Of a stretch of 51,728 nt of DNA, positions 41,184-48,396 are shown one piece after another (position 1 is the stretch's first letter; each line of letters starts with the position of its first letter). The position numbers and the translations under genes are program-made. The stretch spans positions 1-51,728 of the forward strand of contig CAMCMZ010000019.1 in the NCBI GenBank assembly GCA_945876185.1. The letters run 5' to 3'. The notes beneath the pieces are model-generated. The model searched no databases, was not told where the DNA came from, and saw nothing but the letters and a program-made list of their open reading frames with translations. The stretch is from Candidatus Kuenenia stuttgartensis (GTDB lineage Bacteria; Planctomycetota; UBA11346).

Positions 41184-41665
41184 GGGGGTTCCGGAGGATG
41201 CGTGTGCGGTGGGGATGGTTGCCAGACAGATGCAACCATAACCCGGCAAGGCTCTCCCTGTCAAGCCTGGGACGGAATCGTTCCAGGTGAAGGCGGTCGG
41301 AATTCAAAAATCGCAATTGCACCCCACCTGCTGCGTTGGTCGTCAGTCATTGGGCGCTGCCCAACTCCTTCCTCCCCCCTTGCATCTGGGGCGCACTTGC
41401 GATTTTTGCTGGAAATTGTTGGTGCGGCGGTTTCGACGATGGTCGGTGTAGCCAGCGTTCAAAGAGGGGAAGGCCAATCAGATCTCCTCACCCGATTGGT
41501 GCCGGCGGAAAATTCACCAACCCTTTTACCCGTGCCAACTTGCTGAAAAATGCGGGGTTCGTTTGCGAGTTTTTGGATGGGCTTGGCAGATCGGCGTGGG
41601 GTAGTGATCAATACGCTGGCACGCCGGTCAGAATGGTTGGCCACCAAGAACACCAGGGGCATCCC
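41184..41665. other. Intergenic region without gene
   Basis: 482 bases between two minus-strand genes. A plus-strand open frame (41336-41746) encodes a Cys/Gly-rich string without family resemblance and overlaps the next gene, so I reject it. Low-complexity Thr/Glu codons at 41666-41690 end the downstream reading frame. No hairpin, promoter or repeat stands out. It is long for this otherwise compact block, so regulatory DNA for the COG3014-lpoB pair is expected here. Confidence 0.5.
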
Positions 41666-43252
41666 TCAGTTACTTGTGTTTTTTGTGGCCTCTGTGCTCT
41701 CTGTGGCCATTCCGGGTCTTTCTTCCTGACTAACCGTCGGCCCTGATTCGGTCCCGGCGGGTTTGTTCCGCAGCTTGCGCCGCGATTCGCGGAGTTTGCT
41801 GATCACCGGGTCGATCGAGGTGCGGCGCTGCTCGCGCCAGACCAGCCAGCCGAACAGGCCGATGGCGAACAGAATGGCCGCAGTGATCGCGATTTCGTTG
41901 GCGGTGAAGACCCGCGTCGGGGGCGGCGAATCCTTCCAGGCGCCAGCGACGAACATGAAGGCGTAGCAGCGGTCGCTGTGGCGTTGGATGCCGTTGCGTT
42001 CGTCGCGCAGCGCATCCGGAACGACAGGGATGGCGCGGAGTTTAAGGAATCGGCCCTGCACCGTGATCTCGCTGCCGGGCGCCGGTGGCGGCTGGCGGCC
42101 GATCACCGCGACCTCGAACAGGCGCAACGGCTCGCGCATGTTGACCACCGGCTTGTCCGGCGGGCCCTGGGTGAACGGGCTGAAATCGCGGTGATAGCCG
42201 AGGATCCGCACGACGCGGTCGACGCCGAAGGGCTGGTCGCGCGCAACTAACTCATCCTCCCAGGTAATCCAGACCTTGAGCTTCACCACGAACGGCTGGC
42301 CGCGAAACTTGATCGGGGCCTGGTGGATGTCGTTGGCGACCAGGTTCCCGCTGCGGGCCTCGGCGAAGACGTTATCCAGACCCAGGTCGGACTTGGTGAG
42401 CCCGAGCAGGTAGTAGTACGGCCGGGTCTCGACGAGCGGACGCTCCTCTTTGACGTCATCGAACAAGCGATCCGGCATGGTCACCATGCCGGTGCGGTAT
42501 TCGGCCAGGGTGGGATCATCGATCGCCGCTGCCGTGCCCGCCAAGGCGCGCACCATGAGAAGCGGGTACGCCTGCGACTTGTTGCCTTCCACCGGTAGGT
42601 GCGCCTGGCCCAGGTAGCGGCCGACCACCTCGATCCGCTCGCCCAGGTGGATCGGGCTGCCGTCATCGGCGGCTAGGACCTGCGCGAACTGGCCCTGGTC
42701 GAGCTCCAGAAGCAAACGCCGCTGACTGCCGGTCACAGTTGGGTCAACTGAGTCGATCAGGCGACCACCGATGATGACGGGGGAACCCAGGCGGATGCTT
42801 CCAAGCACTAGATCGCGGGTATCTAGGCGCTGCGGGATAGGCGGGGTAGGGGTAGTGCGATCGCGCGCAATAAGGTCCAGACCATAGGCAAGAGTCAGGG
42901 GTGTTAGGTCGAATCCGACTTGCGCGATCGCATCCTGCGGCCGCTTGTGCAAGGCCTCGACTTCGGCCTGCTGGCCCGAGATCTCGTCGGTAGTGGGCAG
43001 GGCTGCCACCCCGGCCAGCAGCGGTCGCGCCATCGGCTGCAAGGGTTTTTCCAGCGGTTGCACCACCAGAGCGGGCGGCGTGGGCGCGGTCAGCATCACG
43101 ATGATCCAGATCAGCGCGCCGAGGGCGATCGGCATGGTGGCGATGAGCCGCCATTCGCGGGCGATCAGTCCCTTGCGCCGGCGCTGCTCGGCCAGGCGGC
43201 GGTCGGTCGTGAACGCCGGGGCCTGCTCGGGTGGTTTGGGGCGGAAGTCCAT
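41666..43252 (-). CDS. Membrane protein with two TM helices and large external domain, unknown
   Basis: 528 residues; GGAG is seven bases before the ATG at 43252. A basic cytoplasmic N-terminus (LAEQRRRKGLIAREW) precedes a first TM helix at residues ~38-55 (MPIALGALIWIIVMLTA). The next ~390 residues are a beta-rich extracytoplasmic region with repeated OB-like strands (RDLVLGSIRLGSPVIIGGRL, RIEVVGRYLGQAHLP, EITVQGRFLKL). A second TM helix is at ~455-475 (IAITAAILFAIGLFGWLVW), and the tail is highly charged. No family recognised. The topology places the large domain in the periplasm. It is the first gene of the envelope block, 482 bases from the next. Confidence 0.72.
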   Translation of the reverse strand: MDFRPKPPEQAPAFTTDRRLAEQRRRKGLIAREWRLIATMPIALGALIWIIVMLTAPTPPALVVQPLEKPLQPMARPLLAGVAALPTTDEISGQQAEVEALHKRPQDAIAQVGFDLTPLTLAYGLDLIARDRTTPTPPIPQRLDTRDLVLGSIRLGSPVIIGGRLIDSVDPTVTGSQRRLLLELDQGQFAQVLAADDGSPIHLGERIEVVGRYLGQAHLPVEGNKSQAYPLLMVRALAGTAAAIDDPTLAEYRTGMVTMPDRLFDDVKEERPLVETRPYYYLLGLTKSDLGLDNVFAEARSGNLVANDIHQAPIKFRGQPFVVKLKVWITWEDELVARDQPFGVDRVVRILGYHRDFSPFTQGPPDKPVVNMREPLRLFEVAVIGRQPPPAPGSEITVQGRFLKLRAIPVVPDALRDERNGIQRHSDRCYAFMFVAGAWKDSPPPTRVFTANEIAITAAILFAIGLFGWLVWREQRRTSIDPVISKLRESRRKLRNKPAGTESGPTVSQEERPGMATESTEATKNTSN

Positions 43253-43575
43253 GGCGCGCTCCTCGTCCGGGTCCGATCCGGTCCGTCCCAGGGTGAACGG
43301 CCCCGGCGACCAGGGTTCAGCCCGGGATCGTCGGACCGGCTTCGGCGATGGTAGGGGCAGCTCCAGCGATGACGGCCACCGACGGGGACGAGAGCATCAC
43401 CGCTCCGGCTTGTCCGGGATCAATGCCGCGCCCGATCGGCCACGGCATGGTTCCGCTCGCACCGCCAGCCGGAAACCCGGCAGCGGCCCAGCCGTCCCGC
43501 TTCCGTCCCGCTTCCGTCCCGCCCGTCCCGCCCGTCCCACCCCGTCCCACCACCCGCCCAGGAGCATCCCCTTCC
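43253..43575. promoter_or_regulatory. Divergent leader with C-tract array (G-quadruplex potential)
   Basis: 323 bases between the divergent membrane-protein gene and hcp. From 43518 to 43559 there are nine CCC/CCCC tracts separated by 1-4 bases (GTCCCGCCC repeats), so the other strand has GGG tracts that could form a G-quadruplex. AGGAG at 43560-43564 is the hcp ribosome site, 11 bases before its ATG. The hcp frame is open across this region as a Pro-rich reading, which I take as repeat-derived and untranslated. No clear FNR-type box. Confidence 0.6.
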
Positions 43576-44868
43576 ATGTACTGCAACCAATGCGAGCAAT
43601 GCGGCCCCGTCTGCACCACCACCGGTCCCGGCATCTGCGGCAAGGATCCCGACATCCAGGCCTTGCAGGAAACGCTGATCTACGGCCTCAAGGGCATGGC
43701 CGCGTACGCCCACCACGCTCGCCGCCTGGGCGCCCACAGCGAAGAAGTCGCTGCGTTCATCGAAGAAGCGCTCTTCTCGACCATGACCAACGTCAACTTC
43801 GACCTCGCCTCCACGCTCGAAATCGTGCTCAAATGCGGCGCGATGAACCTCAAGGTCATGGAGTCGCTCGACGCGGCCCACGTCGCCGCCTTTGGTGCGC
43901 CGGCTCCGGTCGAGGTGGTCGAAGGCACCCGCGCCGGTCCCGGCATCCTCATCACCGGCCACGATCTGGCCGACTTGCGCGACCTGCTGCGCGCGTGCGA
44001 AGGCACCCCGGTCAAGGTCTACACCCACGGCGAAATGCTGCCGGCGCACATGTATCCGAAGCTCAGGAACCACCCCAACCTGGCCGGCCACTACGGCGAC
44101 GCCTGGCAAAAACAGCGGGTCGAGTTCGACGTCTTCCCGGGCGCCATCCTCGCCACCACCAACTGCATCACGATTCCTAAGGAATCCTACAAGGGCCGGA
44201 TGTACACGATTCGCGCCGTCGCGGCGCCCGGTGCGACGCGCCTGGCGGACGGCGACTTCAAGCGGGTGGTCGAACACGCCCTGCGCCTGCCGGCCTGCAA
44301 GGAATTCACCTTGCGAAAATCGACCATCGGCTTCCACCACAGCGTGATCGCCTCGCGTCTTGGTGATCTGGTCGGCGCGGTGAAGGCGGGCAAGGTCAGC
44401 CGGTTCTTCCTCATCGGCGGCTGCGACGGGGCTGATCCGGGCCGCAACTACTTCAGCGATTTCGCCAAGGCGACCCCGGCGGATTCGTTCATCCTGACCC
44501 TGGGCTGCGGCAAGTACCGCATTCGTGGCCATGATCACGGCACGCTGCTCGGCCTGCCGCGCCTCTTGGACATGGGCCAATGCAACGACGCCTATGGCGC
44601 GATCCGTGTCGCCGCCGCGCTGGCGCAGGAATTCAAGTGCACGGTCAACGACCTGCCCCTGACCCTGGTCGTAAGCTGGTTCGAACAGAAGGCCGTCGCC
44701 GTGCTGCTGACGCTGTTGCACCTGGGCGTGAAGAACATCGCCCTCGGCCCGAATCCGCCCGCGTTCATGACCCCGAACGTACTGAAAATGCTGGTGGAAA
44801 CCTATGGCTTGCGCGTGGCGAGCGGCGACGCCAAGGCTGATTGCGCGCGCGCCTGCGGCGCCGCCTGA
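43576..44868 (+). CDS. hcp: Hybrid-cluster protein (Hcp, hydroxylamine reductase family), short form
   Basis: 430 residues. N-terminal MYCNQCEQCGPVC with ICGKDP supplies the Cys cluster (Cys3, 6, 9, 13, 21), with spacing unlike the common CX2CX8CX5C. Hybrid-cluster ligands are all present: THGEMLPAHMYP (Glu), ATTNCITI (Cys), LIGGCDGADPGRNYF (persulphide Cys), LTLGCGKYR (Cys), DMGQCNDAYGAI (Cys) and VSWFEQKAVAVLL (Glu and Lys). The usual ~550-residue proteins have a larger helical domain, which is shortened here, as in class III Hcp. These enzymes act on nitric oxide or hydroxylamine in anaerobic nitrogen stress, or as S-nitrosylases. No hcr reductase gene adjoins. Confidence 0.93.
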   Translation: MYCNQCEQCGPVCTTTGPGICGKDPDIQALQETLIYGLKGMAAYAHHARRLGAHSEEVAAFIEEALFSTMTNVNFDLASTLEIVLKCGAMNLKVMESLDAAHVAAFGAPAPVEVVEGTRAGPGILITGHDLADLRDLLRACEGTPVKVYTHGEMLPAHMYPKLRNHPNLAGHYGDAWQKQRVEFDVFPGAILATTNCITIPKESYKGRMYTIRAVAAPGATRLADGDFKRVVEHALRLPACKEFTLRKSTIGFHHSVIASRLGDLVGAVKAGKVSRFFLIGGCDGADPGRNYFSDFAKATPADSFILTLGCGKYRIRGHDHGTLLGLPRLLDMGQCNDAYGAIRVAAALAQEFKCTVNDLPLTLVVSWFEQKAVAVLLTLLHLGVKNIALGPNPPAFMTPNVLKMLVETYGLRVASGDAKADCARACGAA

Positions 44869-44881
44869 TCGCAGCCTGCGC

Positions 44882-45385
44882 TCAGGCCGGCTTGTCAGTC
44901 GGCTTGAGCGCGATCTCGATCAGAAACATCTCAGGCCACTTCGGATCGGCCAGGAATTCGCAGGCGATCGAGACGATGTCCTGGGGATTGTAGAGCTTGA
45001 CCGGTTCGCCGGAAATGACGGTCGGCACCGAGATGTCGAAGCGGTAGTTCGTCGTGGCGAACTGCCGCTTGGCCGCGCCGGCGACCATGTTTGCGATTTC
45101 ACCGATGCCGTCGTTGATCATTTCCTTGGTGACGTTGGCGGGTTCCTCCATCAGCAGGGACGCCACGATTTTTCCAGCCAAGGAGTTTGGAAAGCTGACC
45201 ACGCAGCTGCCGGTGATGCCGTTCGACATGCCGATGATGCCGGCCACGTCGCCGTACATGAGCGGATCCTTCTTGATAAAGATCCGCTGCCGGGCCGGTT
45301 TCAGGCGAGCCATCTCAGTCATCACCGACAGCGTCGCGGCGATGAAGGGATTGATCAGATTGACGTCGACGGTCTTCGCAGCCAT
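44882..45385 (-). CDS. CheX-like chemotaxis phosphatase
   Basis: 167 residues from the ATG at 45385; the frame is open far upstream across STAS and lepA but that is antisense. Opening VNLINPFIAATLSVMTEM is the CheX family start. GIIGMSNGITGSCVVSFP is the second strand-turn-strand, and the catalytic helix EMINDGIGEIANMVAGAAK carries the E-x2-N (Glu-Ile-Ala-Asn). CheX removes phosphate from CheY-P. With flagellar genes in the same window a chemotaxis function fits, though no che kinase is present. It is divergent from the STAS gene across 123 bases, and its stop lies 13 bases after the hcp stop (convergent). Confidence 0.82.
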   Translation of the reverse strand: MAAKTVDVNLINPFIAATLSVMTEMARLKPARQRIFIKKDPLMYGDVAGIIGMSNGITGSCVVSFPNSLAGKIVASLLMEEPANVTKEMINDGIGEIANMVAGAAKRQFATTNYRFDISVPTVISGEPVKLYNPQDIVSIACEFLADPKWPEMFLIEIALKPTDKPA

Positions 45386-45411
45386 GGGTCGTATCAGCCT
45401 TCCGCCCGTTG

Positions 45412-45432
45412 CGGTTGCAGGGGTTGCAACCG
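45412..45432. promoter_or_regulatory. Inverted repeat between the divergent CheX and STAS genes
   Basis: CGGTTGC (45412-45418) and GCAACCG (45426-45432) are perfect arms separated by AGGGGTT. This lies 27 bases upstream of the CheX start and 77 upstream of the STAS start. A symmetric 21-base element of this sort is a plausible operator for both genes; a role is inferred only from its place and symmetry. Confidence 0.45.
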
Positions 45433-45508
45433 GCAAGGAGCGCACGCATAGTGGATACATCGCTGAAGCCGATTCCGCAATCCGTTCCCAACCAGGCGTC
45501 CAACCACC

Positions 45509-45871
45509 ATGCTTCCCGACCTCGTCCGCACTGAAGTCGTCAACGGCGTGACCGTGCTCAGCTTCGTCAAGGACGTGAACGGACAGGCCAACCTCGACGC
45601 CGTGCGGGCTTTTTTCACGGCGCAATTCCAGACCCGCACCGCCGGGGTGAAACGCCTGGTGATCGACCTCAGCGGCGTCGCCACCCTGGATTCGGCTTCG
45701 CTCGGCCCCCTGGTGCAAAAGCTGCGCGACATCCAGACCCTGAAGGGAAAACTCGCCCTGGCCGGCGTCGATGCCCCGGCGCTGCGCGAGATCTTCTCGC
45801 TGACCCGCTTCGACAAGGTCTTCGCGATGCACCCGAACCGCGACAAGGCGATTTCCGCCATCGCCGAGTGA
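45509..45871 (+). CDS. STAS-domain anti-sigma factor antagonist
   Basis: 120 residues, a complete single STAS domain from the ATG at 45509. Early VVNGVTVLSFVKDVNGQAN forms the first strands; KRLVIDLSGVATLDSASLG holds the conserved Asp-Ser-Ala-Ser, whose Ser is the usual phosphorylation site in SpoIIAA/RsbV-like proteins; then KLALAGVDAPALREIF. These proteins bind an anti-sigma kinase in the unphosphorylated form. No cognate kinase or sigma factor is encoded nearby. The divergent CheX gene suggests co-regulation. lepA follows after 96 bases. Confidence 0.88.
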   Translation: MLPDLVRTEVVNGVTVLSFVKDVNGQANLDAVRAFFTAQFQTRTAGVKRLVIDLSGVATLDSASLGPLVQKLRDIQTLKGKLALAGVDAPALREIFSLTRFDKVFAMHPNRDKAISAIAE

Positions 45872-45967
45872 CCCGGCTGGCGGACGAACGCGCATTGCCT
45901 CGCCGGCGTCGGCCCTAGGCTGCCGCGCCTGCGTGCGGAGCCCCTTCCGCGCCCGGAACAGGTCGAC

Positions 45968-47803
45968 ATGCCGCATCCCCAGCACCAGATCCGCAACTTT
46001 TCGATCATCGCCCACATCGACCATGGCAAGTCGACGCTGGCGGAACGCCTGCTTGAGGCCACCGGCGCGATGCGCGAGAAGGACGACAAGGAACTCGAAG
46101 TCCTCGACAACATGGACCTCGAGCGCGAACGCGGCATCACCATCAAGGCCAAGGCCGTCTGCCTGTCCTACAAGCACAGCGACGGCCTTGTTTATCAGCT
46201 GAACCTCATCGACACGCCTGGCCACGTGGATTTCAGCTACGAAGTAACGCGGTCGCTCCAGGCCTGCGAAGGCTGCCTGCTGGTGATCGACGCGTCCCAG
46301 GGCGTGCAGGCACAGACGGTGGCGAACTACCTGCTCGCGCTCGACCTCAACCTCGCCATCGTGCCGGTGATCAACAAGATCGACCTGCCGAGTGCGCGCC
46401 CGGACGAGATCCGCGCCGAAATCGAGGAATCGCTGGCGCTCGAAGGCCACCTCGCGATCCCGGCCAGCGCCAAGGCCGGCATCGGCATCAATGAGATTCT
46501 GGCTGCCGTGGTCGAACGCATCCCACCCCCAACGGGCGGCCGCGATGCACCGACCCAGGCGCTCATTTTCGACGCGATCTACGACGATTACCGTGGCATC
46601 ATCCTGTACATCCGGGTGAAATGCGGCCGGCTGCGGCGCGGCGACAAGATCCGCATGATCCGCTCGGACAAGACCTACGAGATCGCCGACATCGGGCGGC
46701 TGCGCCCAAAGATGGAAAGCTCGGTCGAGGGGTTGGAGGCCGGCGAAGTCGGCTTCATCACCGCCTCGATCAAATCGCTGACCGAGGTCAAGGTCGGCGA
46801 CACCATCACCCGCGAGGATTCGCCGGCCCCGCCGCTGCCGGGTTTCCGCGACATGAAGCCGATGGTCTACTGCGGCCTGTATCCATCCGGCGAGACGATG
46901 TACGAACAGTTGCGCGAAGCCGTGCAGAAACTCTCGCTCAACGATGCGTCGTTCCGCTGGGTGCCGGAATCGGGCGGCGCCCTCGGCCATGGCTTCCGCT
47001 GCGGCTTTTTGGGCATGCTCCACATGGAGATCTGCCAGGAACGCCTGGAGCGCGAGCACGACCTCGACATGGTCCAGACCGCGCCGACGGTGACCTACCG
47101 GGTCAACCTGCGCGGCCAGTTCCAGCCGGATGGCGTGTCGAAGCAGATCGAGATCACGACGCCGGGCGAACTGCCGAAGGACGGCTACGAATCGCTCGAA
47201 GAACCCGTCGTCGACATCCATTTCTTCGTCCCCGCCAGCCGCATCGGCGCGGTGATGCAGCTGGTCACCGACCGGCGCGGCGAATTCCTGCGCCAGGACT
47301 ACCTTGGCACCACCCGCTGCAAGCTGACCTACCGCATGCCGCTGGCCGAGGTCATCTACGACCTTTTCGACCGCCTGAAGAGCGTGACCCAGGGCTACGG
47401 CACCATGGACTACGAGTTCAGCGGCTACCAGGTCGCCGAGCTGGTGAAGGTCGACATCCTCGTCCACAACGAACCCTGCGACGCCCTGGCCTTCATCTGC
47501 CACCGCAAGGACGCCGAACGCCGAGGACGCGCCATCGTCAAGTCGCTGCGCGAAGAGATCCCCAAGCACATGTTCGAGGTCGCCCTGCAGGCCGCGATCG
47601 GCACCCGGGTCATCGCCCGCGAATCGATCAGCGCCCTACGCAAGAACGTGACCTCGAAGTGCTACGGCGGCGACGTCACCCGCAAACGCAAACTCCTGGA
47701 AAAGCAGAAGGAAGGCAAGAAGCGGATGAAGATGGTCGGCATGGTCGAGGTGCCCCAGGCCGCCTTCATGGCAGTGCTGAAGTCGCGCAACGACACAGAA
47801 TAG
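45968..47803 (+). CDS. lepA: Elongation factor 4 (LepA), ribosome back-translocase GTPase
   Basis: 611 residues. GTPase motifs in order: [18 protein letters not shown] (G1), [10 protein letters not shown] (G2), [10 protein letters not shown] (G3), [12 protein letters not shown] (G4) and [11 protein letters not shown] (G5). Domain II follows, then the EF-G-like domains with [19 protein letters not shown]. The LepA-specific C-terminus ([38 protein letters not shown]) is complete. The factor binds stalled ribosomes and is one of the most conserved bacterial proteins. The usual neighbour lepB (signal peptidase) is not found here. Length is normal (about 600). Confidence 0.97.
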   Translation: MPHPQHQIRNFSIIAHIDHGKSTLAERLLEATGAMREKDDKELEVLDNMDLERERGITIKAKAVCLSYKHSDGLVYQLNLIDTPGHVDFSYEVTRSLQACEGCLLVIDASQGVQAQTVANYLLALDLNLAIVPVINKIDLPSARPDEIRAEIEESLALEGHLAIPASAKAGIGINEILAAVVERIPPPTGGRDAPTQALIFDAIYDDYRGIILYIRVKCGRLRRGDKIRMIRSDKTYEIADIGRLRPKMESSVEGLEAGEVGFITASIKSLTEVKVGDTITREDSPAPPLPGFRDMKPMVYCGLYPSGETMYEQLREAVQKLSLNDASFRWVPESGGALGHGFRCGFLGMLHMEICQERLEREHDLDMVQTAPTVTYRVNLRGQFQPDGVSKQIEITTPGELPKDGYESLEEPVVDIHFFVPASRIGAVMQLVTDRRGEFLRQDYLGTTRCKLTYRMPLAEVIYDLFDRLKSVTQGYGTMDYEFSGYQVAELVKVDILVHNEPCDALAFICHRKDAERRGRAIVKSLREEIPKHMFEVALQAAIGTRVIARESISALRKNVTSKCYGGDVTRKRKLLEKQKEGKKRMKMVGMVEVPQAAFMAVLKSRNDTE

Positions 47804-48396
47804 CGGACTGCTGATCTGCTGGGGTCGTCCGCAGGCCCCGCTTGCGGCTGACCTGCGGCTGTCTCGCTGCTGATTCGCAATTGGCTCTTGCTTGGCTCGC
47901 GCTCACCGCTGCTTCGAAACCTGGACCAGGATCGTGGATTGATCCGGCCGAGGAATGGTGACAGGCGGGCACGAGGGCCGCATGAGCAACGCCGAAATGC
48001 GGGTGACCAGGAATCGTGGCGTGAGGCGGATGCTGAACGTGAGCAGATGGTTGATCAGGCCGGGATTCACCACCGCCCGCCCACGATCGCTGGCGCGCAG
48101 GGCGCTTGCGACGATGGCCTCCGGCCTCGCCATGCTCAGGCGCGCAAGAAGCGATCGCGAAGTTCCAGCGCGGGTATGGAATTCGGTCGCGGTCGTTCCT
48201 GGGCAGACGGTGGTGATCCGCACCACGGTGGATCCCACTGGGTCGGTTCCCACGGCGTCGGATCCTCCTCAGCCTGCGGTCAATGTCTGAGTCCAATTGG
48301 ATCCGTGAGGAAACCGAGGTAACCGAAGGCGAAAGCGTTCATGCCGACGCTGGCAATCACCTCGCGAGCGGCCTCAGCCATGGCGTCGAATACCGA
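47804..48396. other. Intergenic region containing only a dehydrogenase remnant
   Basis: 593 bases between lepA (plus) and the surface-protein gene (minus). Apart from the SDR remnant at 47903-48253 I see no intact gene. A 33-codon minus-strand frame at 48280-48381 begins with MAEAAREVIASV directly after the surface-protein stop, but has no recognised similarity. No clear terminator hairpin with T-run follows lepA. Confidence 0.5.
47903..48253 (-). pseudogene. Remnant of a short-chain dehydrogenase/reductase
   Basis: A 116-codon minus-strand frame reads like the C-terminal third of a short-chain dehydrogenase: VVRITTVCPGTTATEF is the strand-loop with the PG motif after the catalytic YxxxK. 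It is followed by PEAIVASALRASDRGRAVVN and a basic amphipathic tail with LTPRFLVTRISALLMRP, as in DltE/YqjQ-type enzymes. The nucleotide-binding motif and YxxxK are absent: a TGA lies in frame just upstream, and I see no continuation in the other minus frames. It is most likely a 5'-deleted gene, though a GTG start after GAGGAGG leaves a small chance that the fragment is translated. Confidence 0.6.

Noticed and set aside
41336..41746. 136-codon plus-strand frame in the intergenic gap
   Set aside because: Cys-rich string without family, overlapping the 3' end of the minus-strand membrane protein, and no ribosome site.
43348..43575. Pro-rich N-terminal extension of hcp
   Set aside because: The frame is open only because of the CCC-tract repeats. 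Hcp proteins begin at the M-[FY]-C-x-x-C motif, which here follows a ribosome site.
43420..44721. 433-codon minus-strand frame opposite hcp
   Set aside because: Antisense to hcp, which has all its cluster ligands. No family is seen in the minus reading.
45386..47569. Long minus-strand frame extending upstream of the CheX-like gene across lepA
   Set aside because: lepA on the plus strand is unmistakable. The extension is an antisense shadow, and the CheX family start lies at 45385.
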